Shown here piece by piece: positions 42,101-50,839 of a DNA stretch of 53,534 nucleotides. The notes under the pieces were generated by a model. It had not been told where the DNA came from, searched no databases, and worked only from the letters and a program-made list of their open reading frames with translations. The position numbers and the translations under genes are program-made. Origin of the DNA: Sphingobacterium alimentarium (GTDB lineage Bacteria; Bacteroidota; Bacteroidia; Sphingobacteriales; Sphingobacteriaceae); contig NZ_SMBZ01000022.1 of NCBI RefSeq assembly GCF_004342685.1, positions 1 through 53,534 on the forward strand, read 5' to 3'. Positions within the stretch are counted from its first letter, which is position 1, and the number at the start of each line of letters is the position of its first letter.

Positions 42101-42873
42101 AATGGTTCAACAGTAGTCGGGAAGTTGTGTGTTTCTGCTTTTACAGACAATACCGATTCAAATTCCTTTTCAGCATAGAAATCAGGTTTGTCAGCCGATA
42201 AAGGCGCAAATTGCGTTACTTTAGGACCTTTAATAAAAGCTACGTTATCTTTATAAGCAGAGATAATATCGTTTGGATTTTCTGCCGATGTTTTCTTGAT
42301 TAATTTGAACAAAGACGTCTCTTGCTCGACCCCATCAATGATGAAAGTACCGTTGAAGATTTTGTGACGACAGTGTTCAGAGTTCGCTTGTGAGAAAGCA
42401 AATACTTCAGAATCTGTTAATTTACGACCTAATTTAGCCGCTAAATTATTCAAGTATTCAACTTCTTCTGGGTTTAAAGCTAAACCTTCTTGTTTATTGT
42501 AAGCATCAATATCATCGATCTCCAAAATAGGTTCTGGTTGGATATTGATGGTGTACATATCTTGTGTCAATGCCTCATATTTCTGCGAGATCATCGGATC
42601 AAAATCAGAATAGTCAGCTTCTACAGGTTGGAATTCTTCAATACGAATCAAACCTGTGATGCCCATGTTTTGTGTGATTTCCACAGCATTGGTACTCCAT
42701 GGAGTGATCATGGCTGCACGTGGTCCTACATAAAAATGGTTGAGGGTTTGTTCTTCTAGTTTTTTAGCGTTGCCGAAAAGCCAGTTGAGTTTAGTAATGT
42801 CTTCTTGTGATAAAGAGTTAACACTTTGAACAGCATAAACGATGTTCGATGGGTTCTCAAAGAAATGGATCAT
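39190..42873 (-). CDS. purL: phosphoribosylformylglycinamidine synthase (large, single-chain FGAM synthase)
   Basis: The 1227-residue enzyme makes FGAM from FGAR, glutamine and ATP in step four of purine synthesis. It has an N-terminal PurS-like domain, a linker (NPEEVEYLNNLAAKLGR), two AIRS-type halves with ATP and metal motifs (QANSEHCRHKIFNG; HDHGAGGHLN; GHDVGSGGL), and a C-terminal class I glutaminase domain with the nucleophile in VGICNGCQLW (Cys about 1073) and the partner His in PHIERSIFQW. Length fits the large PurL form of Proteobacteria and Bacteroidota. Monocistronic; no PurR box or riboswitch seen upstream. Confidence 0.97.
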   Translation of the reverse strand: MIHFFENPSNIVYAVQSVNSLSQEDITKLNWLFGNAKKLEEQTLNHFYVGPRAAMITPWSTNAVEITQNMGITGLIRIEEFQPVEADYSDFDPMISQKYEALTQDMYTINIQPEPILEIDDIDAYNKQEGLALNPEEVEYLNNLAAKLGRKLTDSEVFAFSQANSEHCRHKIFNGTFIIDGVEQETSLFKLIKKTSAENPNDIISAYKDNVAFIKGPKVTQFAPLSADKPDFYAEKEFESVLSVKAETHNFPTTVEPFSGAATGSGGEIRDRLAGGQGAIPLAGTAIYMTAYSRLNEERPWEKAVQEREWLYQTPMDILIKASNGASDFGNKFGQPLITGSVLTFEHEEEGRKLGYDKVIMQAGGVGYGKLDQAKKHTPQTGDKIVILGGENYRIGMGGAAVSSADTGAFGTGIELNAIQRSNPEMQKRAANAVRGMVESDNNPIVSIHDHGAGGHLNCLSELVEETGGLIDLDKLPVGDPTLSAKEIIGNESQERMGLVIAEKDIETLKRVADRERSPMYTVGDVTGDHRFTFESKTTGEKPMDYALEDFFGSSPKTYMKDNTVVRNYADVEYNVADVPTYLNSVLQLEAVASKDWLTNKVDRCVGGRVAKQQCAGPLQLPLNNVGVMALDYKGKEGIATTVGHSPVAAIVDPAAASRTAIAESLSNLVFAPIKNGLAGVSLSANWMWACNNEGEDARLYQAVKACSDFAIELGINIPTGKDSLSMKQKYPNGENVIAPGTLIISAAGNCTNITKVVEPVLAKNAGSIYYINLSKDSFKLGGSSFAQILNKVGKEVPTITDAAYFKTAFNTIQDLINNDQIAAGHDVGSGGLITSLLELTFADVNLAANYDLSGIGEADTVKALFNENIAVVLQSKDDAAFEATLAAAGIESVKIGSAIEGTEVSFKNNADTFTFNVVETRDTWYKTSFLLDQKQSKNGMAQERYNNYKNQPLTYNFPAHFDGKKPVISNEGEKSSRPKAAIIREKGSNSEREMANAMFLAGFDVKDVHMTDLISGRETLEDIQFVGAVGGFSNSDVLGSAKGWAGAFKYNEKAKTALENFFARPDTMSVGICNGCQLWMELDLINPDHEVHGKMHHNTSGKHESNFVSVKVQENNSIMLNTLAGSTLGVWISHGEGKFKLPYTEDRYNIVAKYAYEQYPHNPNGSDFNTAMMCDATGRHLVTMPHIERSIFQWNWANYPAGRQDEVSPWLEAFVNAKKWCVEHKK

Positions 42874-43116
42874 TATTGTATGTTAGTTTTGAACGTTCTT
42901 CAAATTAAAATACAAAAATACGGAATATTTTACTAATTGTAATGTAAAAAGCGTGCTGTGCATAAATTGATAGTTTTCAACAATTTTAACCGACTGCAAT
43001 CACCCGAAAGTCGAAGATCTTAAAATGGGTGTTTTTATAAATATCCAATACCAGATTCTTGGAGAGCTAAAAGTTTTGCGGTTGCAGAAGGCTGTGTAGC
43101 TTCTTGCTGTTAAAGC

Positions 43117-43150
43117 AATAAAGGTCAGTTGATATCAACTGACCTTTATT
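43117..43150 (-). terminator. 34-bp perfect palindrome terminator
   Basis: The palindrome centred in GTTGATATCAAC spans 43117-43150 and overlaps the first base of the isomerase-like gene's stop. The stem has no extended loop and has T/A-rich ends. Confidence 0.8.
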
Positions 43151-44040
43151 TATTGTAGTATTTTTTTCGCAAAATCTCTGCATATTTTTACTTCTTTTGC
43201 TGCATTTGATCCTTCTGGAATTTTGTATTCCAGTTCTATGGTGACAGGGATGTTGTATTTTTTGTTTTTTAACAGCAGTAAAATTTCTTTTATCGGTGTA
43301 TCTCCTTCTCCCCATTTCAGATTGTCTGCCCCGTTTGCCTTGATCTTGCGATCCTTCATGTGTATAGAAGAAATTCTTTTGTGATTGTTTTCTATATAAG
43401 CCAATAGGGATTGTACGGTGTTGTTACCTCCTGCGGCAATGTAGTGTCCGCAGTCCAAATTAACGGAATTGTAGTTACTTTGATCTAAAACGGTGTTCCA
43501 TGCAAGGTCGTTGCCTTGTAAATGATTGTGATAGCCAACATACATTTTATATTTGGCAGCAATTCGACCAAGTCTCTCTGAATGTTGCGGATCATTAACC
43601 ATCAGCTCGGTGGTAACAGAGGTTGCTCCTAGGGCTTTAGCACTACGCATAGCGAATTCGACTTCTTCATCGGTGCTATTTTTATGGAGAAGGTTTGGTT
43701 TATAGGCATAAATGTGAATTCCTTCCTTCTCTAGTTTATTTTTAACTTTTTTAAATTCGTCCATTGAAATGGATGATCTCCATTTTTTTATTTCCTCTGC
43801 ACCCTTGGGTCTTCCTAAATAATGTTCGACAGGATCGCCCATCAATTCCACCGCGTTAATCCCACTTTCTTTTATTTGCTGGATTAAACTTTCCAAATCT
43901 TGGGGCATGGATCTATAGGAGTAGGTGATAATACCAATTTGAACGCCTCCAAATTTAGAATTGAGCTTTTCTTTGGATTGACTAAATGAAAAAGAACTGT
44001 GCATTAAAAATAGGACAGTGATAAATAGTAATCTTATCAT
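43150..44040 (-). CDS. exported sugar phosphate isomerase/epimerase-like TIM barrel protein
   Basis: The 296-residue protein has a signal peptide (RLLFITVLFLMHSSFSFSQ) followed by a xylose-isomerase-like TIM barrel with the metal ligands of the family: Glu in AVELMG, His in VGYHNHLQG, Asp/His in NLDCGHYIAAGG, HMKDRK and Glu in TIELEYK. Such proteins isomerise or epimerise sugars or related compounds; in Bacteroidota many are secreted and linked with Gfo/Idh oxidoreductases, but this one is about 40 kb from the Gfo gene here. Substrate unknown. It is a single-gene unit with terminator. Confidence 0.88.
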   Translation of the reverse strand: MIRLLFITVLFLMHSSFSFSQSKEKLNSKFGGVQIGIITYSYRSMPQDLESLIQQIKESGINAVELMGDPVEHYLGRPKGAEEIKKWRSSISMDEFKKVKNKLEKEGIHIYAYKPNLLHKNSTDEEVEFAMRSAKALGATSVTTELMVNDPQHSERLGRIAAKYKMYVGYHNHLQGNDLAWNTVLDQSNYNSVNLDCGHYIAAGGNNTVQSLLAYIENNHKRISSIHMKDRKIKANGADNLKWGEGDTPIKEILLLLKNKKYNIPVTIELEYKIPEGSNAAKEVKICRDFAKKILQ

Positions 44041-44244
44041 GAATTATAGGTTTATGTGTTTAGGTAAATTTAATATAAAAACTTGAGTATAGGGATCAGT
44101 GGTTGCTAATTTGTTGATTTTTAATCTAGTACACTATATAAATAGGGCTGAAAAGACATTTTATAATGCGCTAAACCTTATTTCAAGAATGAAAGAAGTG
44201 AGGGTTTGTGTATGTAAATTCTTGCGGTCTTCCTTATCTTTTTT

Positions 44245-44276
44245 ATTGTATTCTGCTATTCAAAAACCTATCTTTG
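44245..44276 (+). promoter_or_regulatory. promoter of the pheT-zapA group
   Basis: ATTG (44245-44248), a 20-bp spacer and TATCTTTG (44269-44276) match the Bacteroidota consensus; the ATG of pheT lies 19 bp later. Confidence 0.65.
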
Positions 44277-44295
44277 TATCTTAAAAAAAATTAAA

Positions 44296-46686
44296 ATGAA
44301 TATTTCTTACAATTGGCTTAAGAATTACTTAAATATAGATAAAACACCAGCGGAGCTCTCATTAATACTCACGGATATAGGATTAGAAGTTGAAGCTGTA
44401 GAGAAGGTGGAGTCCATTCCGGGCGGTCTGGAAGGTCTTGTGGTAGGTGAGGTGCTTAGTGCCGAGCAGCATCCCAATGCTGATAAGTTGCGCGTTACCA
44501 AGGTAAATGTTGGAACTGAAACGCCATTGGATATCGTCTGTGGCGCACCCAACTGCCGCGCTGGGTTGAAAGTAATTGTTGCCACTGTAGGAACTTTTTG
44601 TCACCCTACTTCGGGGGAGCCATTCAAAATCACGAAATCAAAAATCCGTGGTGAGGTCTCTGAAGGTATGCTATGCGGCGAAGACGAAATTGGCCTAGGA
44701 ACTTCTCATGCTGGAATCGTGGAATTGCCTGCTGATGCACAAGTGGGTACTTTAGTGAAAGATTTCTATGAAATCAAAGACGACTTTCGCTTCGAAATAG
44801 GTTTGACACCAAATCGTGCCGATGCGGCATCTCATCTGGGTGTAGCGCGTGATTTAGCGGCTTATTTCAGATCGACATATACATTACCTTCTGTTGAAGC
44901 ATTTTTAGAAGATTCAGCAGCTGATACCACTGTAGTTGTCGAAAGTGAAGATGCACCGCGTTACTCAGGGATTAATATTTCAGGAGTTACCGTGGAGGAA
45001 TCCCCAGAATGGTTAAAAGAAAAAATGAATACGATTGGTATTCGCTCTATCAATAATATCGTAGATATTACGAATTTTATACTACATGATTTAGGTCAAC
45101 CTTTACATGCATTTGATGCAGCTAAGATCGCTGGAAATAAAGTAGTTGTGCGTAAGGCTAATGAAGGGGAATTATTTAAGACCTTGGATGGTGTCGAACG
45201 TAAACTATCTGCAGAGGATTTGGTCATCGCTGATGCCGAAAAACCGATGTGCATAGCGGGCGTGTTCGGTGGCGAGCACTCGGGTGTTACGGAATCCACT
45301 ACGGATGTTTTCCTAGAGTCAGCTTACTTTAATCCCGTTTCAGTGCGTAAGACGTCCAAACGTCATGCTTTGAAAACAGACTCATCATTCCGTTTTGAAA
45401 GAGGTACTGATCCAAATATTACAGTATTCGCGTTAAAACGTGCCGCTCTATTAATTCAAGAATTGGCAGGTGGTAAAATATCTTCCACTATTACGGATAT
45501 TTATCCAAATCCAGTTGCGCCGTTCCAATTCGAAGTGAACTACCGTAATGTACAAAGATTGATCGGTAAGGATATTCCCGCAGAAGAGATCAAAGCTATT
45601 ATTTTGGCATTAGGAATAAGTATTACTGCCGAAAATGATGATGTCATTCAAGTGGAAGTGCCGGCATACAAAGTAGACGTAACACGTGAGGTGGATGTAA
45701 TCGAGGAGGTGTTGCGTATTTATGGTTATAATAATATTGAGCTGAAATCACAAATTTTAGCTTCGCTCAATACGCAGGATAAGCCGGATAAAGAAACGGT
45801 GCTGAATCAAGTAGCTGATTTGTTGATTGGGAATGGATATAGAGAAATTTTGTCTAACTCGTTGACAAAATCTGCATATGCTGACGACGAGGCAACTGCT
45901 GTAAAGCTGTTTAATCCGTTGAGTTCGGATTTGGACACAATGCGTCAGAATATGTTGTACTCAGCATTAGTTGCTATCGAGTATAATCAGAAACGCAAAC
46001 AATCGGATCTTAAAATCTTTGAATATGGTAAAACTTACCATTTGAAAGAGGAAGGCTATGATGAGAAACAACGTTTGGCACTGGCAATTGCTGGTAAAAA
46101 AGAAGCCGAACAATGGAACACTTCATCGAAAAATGTCAATTTCTACAATTTAAAATCTGCTGTTGACACGATCGTAAGACGTCTTAAAATAGAAGGCTTG
46201 CAAGTGTTAGAGACTACTAATACAAATTTGGCCTATGGTCTGGATTATATGAAGGGTCAAAAAGTATTGGTTTCTTTGGGAGCGGTACATGCGGATGCTT
46301 TGAAAAAAGCAGATGTGGATGGACAGGTTTACTTTGCAGATTTCGACTGGGATTTAGTGATGAAGGCGATTCGCAAAAATGTCATTAAATACAAAGAAGT
46401 TTCTAAGTTCCCTGCTGTGCGCAGAGATTTAGCCTTGTTGGTAGATGAAGCTATCACCTTCGACAAGCTGAAGACTGTAGCCTTGAAAACGGATCGTAAG
46501 TTGCTTAAGGAAGTGAACATTTTTGATGTTTATAAAGGCGATAAATTGCCTGAAGGCAAAAAGTCTTATGCTCTGAGTTTTACGATTCAGGACGAAGAAA
46601 AAACGCTAAATGATAAACAAATTGATAGCATTATTCAAAAATTAATTATTAACTTTGAGAAAGAGACTAATGCAGTAGTGCGTTAG
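44296..46686 (+). CDS. pheT: phenylalanine-tRNA ligase beta subunit
   Basis: The 796-residue subunit has, in order: a tRNA-binding EMAP/OB domain (GLVVGEVLSAEQHPNADKLRV, about 45-65), B3/B4 editing domain, B5 domain (SSFRFERGTDPNITVFALKRAA is the catalytic-core-like entry), and a C-terminal FDX-ACB anticodon-binding domain (FPAVRRDLALLVDE to the end). With the alpha subunit (not in this window) it charges tRNA-Phe in the cytoplasm. Length is normal. It is first in a group with the coiled-coil gene and zapA (30 bp spacing). Confidence 0.97.
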   Translation: MNISYNWLKNYLNIDKTPAELSLILTDIGLEVEAVEKVESIPGGLEGLVVGEVLSAEQHPNADKLRVTKVNVGTETPLDIVCGAPNCRAGLKVIVATVGTFCHPTSGEPFKITKSKIRGEVSEGMLCGEDEIGLGTSHAGIVELPADAQVGTLVKDFYEIKDDFRFEIGLTPNRADAASHLGVARDLAAYFRSTYTLPSVEAFLEDSAADTTVVVESEDAPRYSGINISGVTVEESPEWLKEKMNTIGIRSINNIVDITNFILHDLGQPLHAFDAAKIAGNKVVVRKANEGELFKTLDGVERKLSAEDLVIADAEKPMCIAGVFGGEHSGVTESTTDVFLESAYFNPVSVRKTSKRHALKTDSSFRFERGTDPNITVFALKRAALLIQELAGGKISSTITDIYPNPVAPFQFEVNYRNVQRLIGKDIPAEEIKAIILALGISITAENDDVIQVEVPAYKVDVTREVDVIEEVLRIYGYNNIELKSQILASLNTQDKPDKETVLNQVADLLIGNGYREILSNSLTKSAYADDEATAVKLFNPLSSDLDTMRQNMLYSALVAIEYNQKRKQSDLKIFEYGKTYHLKEEGYDEKQRLALAIAGKKEAEQWNTSSKNVNFYNLKSAVDTIVRRLKIEGLQVLETTNTNLAYGLDYMKGQKVLVSLGAVHADALKKADVDGQVYFADFDWDLVMKAIRKNVIKYKEVSKFPAVRRDLALLVDEAITFDKLKTVALKTDRKLLKEVNIFDVYKGDKLPEGKKSYALSFTIQDEEKTLNDKQIDSIIQKLIINFEKETNAVVR

Positions 46687-46716
46687 TGGAACTATAATTT
46701 TAATTGCGAAATAAGT

Positions 46717-47025
46717 ATGGCATCATTATCGTCACAAATGAATATTATCGTTGAGAAAACGAAGAATTTAATTCAATTGTGTGAAGCTTTGCAAGAAGAA
46801 AATGATTTGCTAAAATTGGAGTTGCAATCGGTACAAGTAGCCTTTGAGACCAGTACCGAAAAGATCAAGCAACTCGAAGAGCAAACCAAGGCTATGGCGG
46901 TAGCCCGATCACTTGATGAGGCGGATATCGATAAAGGGGCAATAAATGAAAAAATACTTGACACAAAACAAAAAATTAACGATTTTGTGCGAGAAATAGA
47001 TAGATGTATAAACTTATTGAAATAG
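46717..47025 (+). CDS. coiled-coil protein next to zapA (possible ZapB-like partner)
   Basis: The 102-residue protein is almost entirely coiled coil: heptads run from NIIVEKTKNLIQLCEALQEENDLLKLEL-type helices to a second helix (EKILDTKQKINDFVREIDRCINLL). There is no signal peptide or TM segment. It lies 50 bp before the zapA start and 30 bp after pheT on the same strand. Small coiled-coil proteins adjacent to zapA suggest a ZapB-like bridge in the FtsZ ring, but I base that on position and shape only. Confidence 0.75.
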   Translation: MASLSSQMNIIVEKTKNLIQLCEALQEENDLLKLELQSVQVAFETSTEKIKQLEEQTKAMAVARSLDEADIDKGAINEKILDTKQKINDFVREIDRCINLLK

Positions 47026-47075
47026 ATAAGTATGAGAAGGAACATAAGTTTATTACGTTATTAAGCTCGATAATC

Positions 47076-47366
47076 ATGGGAGAGATTTCCATAAAAATAA
47101 ATATCGCAGATCGTGTGTATCCATTAAGGGTTACAGCGGAAGAGGAAGAGGTGATCAGGCATGCTGCGAAATTGATAAATGAAAAAATTAAGGAACTGCA
47201 AGAGAATTATTCAGTTCGTGATAAACAAGATTTATTATCTATGTGTGTGTTGCAATACGCTACAGGGATGATAAAGGCTGAAAAGCAAGTACAACAGCAA
47301 GATGTTGGCTTAGAGCAGTCCATTCACGAGCTAGACAATATTTTGACAGATTTCTTTAAAAAATAA
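47076..47366 (+). CDS. zapA: cell division protein ZapA
   Basis: From ATG 47076 the protein has 96 residues: an N-terminal beta-hairpin domain (GEISIKINIADRVYPLRVTAEEEEVIRHAAKLINEKI is split between strand and helix) and a C-terminal long helix (EQSIHELDNILTDFFKK), the ZapA layout. ZapA tetramers crosslink FtsZ filaments at the division ring. The longer ORF from 47004 overlaps the coiled-coil gene and is not needed. A 6S-type RNA gene follows, an arrangement known from many bacteria. Confidence 0.9.
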   Translation: MGEISIKINIADRVYPLRVTAEEEEVIRHAAKLINEKIKELQENYSVRDKQDLLSMCVLQYATGMIKAEKQVQQQDVGLEQSIHELDNILTDFFKK

Positions 47367-47400
47367 ATCGTTCTTTTTAGAGCTATATAACGACGAATTT

Positions 47401-47578
47401 GCCGCAATTAAATTCGGGTTGTCACTATTTTAAACTTAACGCTTCAATATCACGAGCAATAAACAAGATATAGGCCATTTTGCTTTTTAGCCATCTGGGT
47501 CACAATCAAACGCTCAATCATGTGTAATGGAAGTTTAATAATACTTGGGACCTGTTAATTTAATTGCGGTTTTTTTTT
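47401..47578 (+). ncRNA. ssrS: 6S RNA (6S-Flavo type)
   Basis: Between zapA and rny there is a 250-bp gap with an RNA-like element. The start GCCGCAATTAAA (47401-47412) pairs with TTTAATTGCGG near 47559-47569, and an eight- to nine-base T-run follows. The closed ends around a long, weakly paired interior are the layout of 6S RNA, which mimics an open promoter and binds RNA polymerase. The zapA-linked position is the classic 6S location. The exact 5' end is uncertain by a few bases; no covariance search was possible. Confidence 0.6.
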
Positions 47579-47619
47579 GTTCTGAAAACAATAAAAACTA
47601 ATATATATAAATTAATAAT

Positions 47620-49179
47620 ATGGAGTTATCAACCACAATTTCAATTATAATATCACTTTTAATTGGTATTGTTATTGGACGATATTTGCTGCAAATGTTG
47701 TTCAAGAAGCAAGAACAAGAAGCCAAAGAAAAGGCAGCGAATATCATAAAAGAGGCTGAGAAACAAGCCGAACACACAAAAAAGCAACGTCAATTAGAAG
47801 CGAAGGAGAAATTTCTTCAATTGAAATCGGAGCATGAGAAAGAGGTTAATCAACGTAACAACGTGATCAGCCAAAAAGAAAACTCAATCAAACAGAAAGA
47901 GCAATCTTTAAATCAAAAATTAGAGAACCTAAACCGCGAAAAGCAGGATCTAGACAAGAAAAATGCGAAGTTGGAGCAATTGATCGAACTGAACGAAAAG
48001 AAAAGTGAAGAGGTCGAACAGCTTAAAAATCAACATATTAGTCAATTAGAAACTATTGCTGGATTGACGGCTGATGAAGCCAAGGAGCAATTAGTTACAT
48101 CACTACGTGAAGAAGCTCGTTCGCAAGCGATGATACAGATCAAGGATATTGTAGATGAGGCTAAGTTGACAGCATCCAAAGAAGCTAAAAAAGTAGTTAT
48201 ACAGACGATTCAACGTACTGCTACAGAATCTGCGATTGAAAATACGGTATCCATCTTTAATATTGAAAACGACGAAATCAAAGGTCGTATTATCGGACGT
48301 GAAGGACGTAATATCCGTGCTTTGGAAGCCGCTACAGGAATTGAGATTATCGTAGATGATACGCCAGAAGCGATTATTTTATCGGGTTTTGATCCAGTTC
48401 GTCGTGAGATTGCGCGTTTGTCATTGCACAGATTGGTGACAGATGGTCGTATTCACCCTGCGCGTATCGAAGAAGTTGTTGCTAAAACACGTACACAAAT
48501 AGAAGACGAGATCGTAGAAATTGGTGAGCGTACAGCTATTGATTTAGGTATTCACGGTTTACACCCTGAGTTGATCCGTATGGTAGGCCGTATGCGTTAC
48601 CGTTCGTCATATGGTCAAAACTTATTGCAGCATTCGCGCGAGGTAGCCAATTTTGCGGCAACAATGGCTGCTGAATTAGGCTTAAATGTAAAACATGCGA
48701 AGCGTGCTGGTCTATTACACGATATCGGTAAAGTCCCTGATGACAACCCTGAATTGCCACATGCAATCTTGGGTATGCAACTTGCTGAGAAATATAAAGA
48801 ACACCCAGATGTATGTAATGCCATTGGTGCTCACCACGATGAAATCGAGATGACATCCATGATTTCTCCAGTAGTACAAGCTTGTGATGCAATCTCTGGT
48901 GCTCGCCCTGGTGCGCGTCGTGAGGTGGTAGAGAGTTACATCAAGCGTTTGAAAGAATTGGAAGAATTAGCTCTTTCTTACCCTGGCGTAGAGAAAACTT
49001 TCGCAATCCAAGCAGGACGTGAATTACGTGTGGTAGTAGAAAGTGAAAAGGTAACAGATGCGCAAGCGGAGATTTTGGCTGCTGATATTTCTAATCGTAT
49101 CCAAACAGAGATGACATATCCAGGTCAGATTAAAGTTACAGTAATACGTGAGACGCGTTCGGTGTCTTACGCGAAGTAG
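47620..49179 (+). CDS. rny: ribonuclease Y
   Basis: The 519-residue endoribonuclease has an N-terminal membrane helix ([22 protein letters not shown]), a long Lys/Glu/Gln coiled coil (to about 190), a KH RNA-binding domain ([19 protein letters not shown], about 225-243) and an HD catalytic domain with LLHDIGK (His/Asp about 366-367) and AHHDE further on. RNase Y initiates mRNA decay at the membrane. Length and order are standard. It follows the 6S RNA gene by about 40 bp and ends with its own terminator. Confidence 0.97.
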   Translation: MELSTTISIIISLLIGIVIGRYLLQMLFKKQEQEAKEKAANIIKEAEKQAEHTKKQRQLEAKEKFLQLKSEHEKEVNQRNNVISQKENSIKQKEQSLNQKLENLNREKQDLDKKNAKLEQLIELNEKKSEEVEQLKNQHISQLETIAGLTADEAKEQLVTSLREEARSQAMIQIKDIVDEAKLTASKEAKKVVIQTIQRTATESAIENTVSIFNIENDEIKGRIIGREGRNIRALEAATGIEIIVDDTPEAIILSGFDPVRREIARLSLHRLVTDGRIHPARIEEVVAKTRTQIEDEIVEIGERTAIDLGIHGLHPELIRMVGRMRYRSSYGQNLLQHSREVANFAATMAAELGLNVKHAKRAGLLHDIGKVPDDNPELPHAILGMQLAEKYKEHPDVCNAIGAHHDEIEMTSMISPVVQACDAISGARPGARREVVESYIKRLKELEELALSYPGVEKTFAIQAGRELRVVVESEKVTDAQAEILAADISNRIQTEMTYPGQIKVTVIRETRSVSYAK

Positions 49180-49205
49180 ATTTTTATTAAAATAATATAA
49201 TTGCA

Positions 49206-49233
49206 AAGCCCTAACTTTATAGTTGGGGCTTTT
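49206..49233 (+). terminator. terminator of rny
   Basis: AAGCCC-TAAC / GTTG-GGGCTT stem with a short loop and T-run, 26 bp after the stop. Confidence 0.75.
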
Positions 49234-49256
49234 ACTTTATTAAGATTTTTAAATCA

Positions 49257-50207
49257 ATGCACATAACCAAACGTTTTGATCGTCTTCTGGGGATATATTT
49301 TTATTTGCAATCCAAACCTTTGGTCAAAGCGCAAGAATTGGCCGACAAATATGAAGTGAGTCTGCGTACAATTTATCGCGACATCAAATCCTTAGAACAT
49401 GCCGGTATTCCGATTATGGGCGAAGCGGGATATGGTTATTCATTGTTAAATAGTTATAAAATACAACCTATTCGATTTAATGAGCAAGAAGCCCTTAGCT
49501 TTGGCGTAGCCGAAAAGTTGATGAATCATTACCTCGACAAAGAAATGGCTATGCACTTTGGGAATGCCTTGCTAAAAATGAAAGGCGTACTACGCTATAG
49601 TGACAAGGAAAATGTCGCAGATTTGGAATCAAAAGTGCTTATCAATAAAAAGAAAAACTTCCTGAATGAGAATGTTCCTGCGGCCTTAGCGACGTTATTC
49701 GAGAGCATGGTCAAAAAAAGACAGATCCATCTCAAATACAAATCGGTTGAAAACAATTTGCAAGAACGCGCCATAGAGGTGGTAGGAGTTTTTCAAGAAG
49801 GACCATTTTGGTATTTCATGGCATATTGTCATTTGCGTGAGGCTATTCGCCAATTTCGATTGGATCGAATCGAGCACATACGCCTCTTAGATAGCAAATA
49901 CACACAAGAACTTCTGCCTCTTAATACCTATTTGGAGCAAAATAAAAAAGTTGAAACTTTACAGACAATACGTATTTGGGTTAGTAAAGATTTCGCCCGT
50001 TTTCTGCAATGGGAGAGACTGCATTACGGTTTTCAACACGAAGAAGAAATAAATAATGGTGTGGAGATGACCTTCCACACCACCCATATTGAATATTTTG
50101 CACGCTGGTATATGATGTTTGCTGATGAAGCTCAAATTCTTGAACCTGAAACTTTAAAGCAATCGGTCGTTAACTTGATACAAGCGGCATTAAAGAAATT
50201 AGATTAG
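49257..50207 (+). CDS. YafY-type HTH/WYL transcriptional regulator
   Basis: The 316-residue protein starts with a DeoR-type winged HTH (RLLGIYFYLQSKPLVKAQELADKYEVSLRTIYRDIKSLE-like region, about 8-46) followed by a WYL ligand/oligonucleotide-sensing domain (FWYFMAYCHLREAIRQFRLDRI, about 182-203) and a C-terminal WCX extension. Such regulators sense ligands or nucleic acid and often control neighbouring stress genes. Its stop overlaps that of the convergent DinB gene by 4 bp, so each transcript runs into the other's 3' end. Target unknown; the DinB gene is a candidate. Confidence 0.9.
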   Translation: MHITKRFDRLLGIYFYLQSKPLVKAQELADKYEVSLRTIYRDIKSLEHAGIPIMGEAGYGYSLLNSYKIQPIRFNEQEALSFGVAEKLMNHYLDKEMAMHFGNALLKMKGVLRYSDKENVADLESKVLINKKKNFLNENVPAALATLFESMVKKRQIHLKYKSVENNLQERAIEVVGVFQEGPFWYFMAYCHLREAIRQFRLDRIEHIRLLDSKYTQELLPLNTYLEQNKKVETLQTIRIWVSKDFARFLQWERLHYGFQHEEEINNGVEMTFHTTHIEYFARWYMMFADEAQILEPETLKQSVVNLIQAALKKLD

Positions 50208-50677
50208 TTCCTTTCCCAAAAAAACGGAGGCTCGATGCCTAAGGCTCTCAGGTACACAAAACCTTGTGCACGGTGATGGACTTCATTGTCTATGAAATAA
50301 ATGATATTGTGCACGATTGGAAAATTATATTGGCCAAATAAATTAAAATTGTCATTGAATCGCTCTTCGGGAATCTGATTATATAAATCAATCAAAATAG
50401 GCGTGTCTTTATCCCATTGTTCAAGTAATTCTGCTTTTGTGCTTATAGGCAGATCATGGCTATAGGTTTCGATTTTATCATGTACGATTCCGTCCAACCC
50501 GGGTACTGCCAGGGATAATAATTCTTTCGCTAGATCCGCAAACGTGCGCATGCCTCCGATAGAATAGTTGAAAAGTTCCTCTTCAGGAAATTTTTCAATC
50601 GTTTTTCTCGTTAAATTTCTATGTCCTAACCAATGTTCCAATAAATCCGCTTTTGAAATAATTTCTGTCTTGTTCAT
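50204..50677 (-). CDS. DinB family protein
   Basis: The 157-residue protein has the DinB/YfiT four-helix layout, with the late metal-ligand motif DNEVHHRAQGFVYLRALG (residues about 130-147). The first ligand His of classical members is not obvious in the ELLSLAVPGLDG helix, so the metal site may be altered. Members include thiol-transferases and damage-induced proteins; function is not defined. It is convergent with, and overlaps by 4 bp, the YafY-type regulator gene, a common neighbourhood for DinB in Bacteroidota. Confidence 0.85.
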   Translation of the reverse strand: MNKTEIISKADLLEHWLGHRNLTRKTIEKFPEEELFNYSIGGMRTFADLAKELLSLAVPGLDGIVHDKIETYSHDLPISTKAELLEQWDKDTPILIDLYNQIPEERFNDNFNLFGQYNFPIVHNIIYFIDNEVHHRAQGFVYLRALGIEPPFFWERN

Positions 50678-50811
50678 ATCTTTTAGTTTTAATGTATGTC
50701 CAAAAGTATAGCCCGATTATGACAACAGTATGTCAGTAGATATTTAATAAATCTGAAGTTCTGATTTTGATTCAATGCTGATATTGATAAGGATTTGTTT
50801 TCAAAGAATCC

Positions 50812-50819
50812 TATCTTTG
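50812..50819 (+). promoter_or_regulatory. -7 element for the agmatinase-family gene
   Basis: TATCTTTG, a perfect TAnnTTTG, lies 20 bp before ATG 50840, placing transcription start just upstream and rejecting the longer frame from 50795. Confidence 0.5.
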
Positions 50820-50839
50820 CAGTTGGAAATACGTACAGC

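Noticed and set aside
43067..43315. 82-aa minus-strand ORF overlapping the isomerase-like gene
   Set aside because: It is in a different frame from a well-supported gene and runs through its terminator palindrome.
44099..44284. 61-aa ORF upstream of pheT
   Set aside because: It overlaps the pheT promoter and has no coding character.
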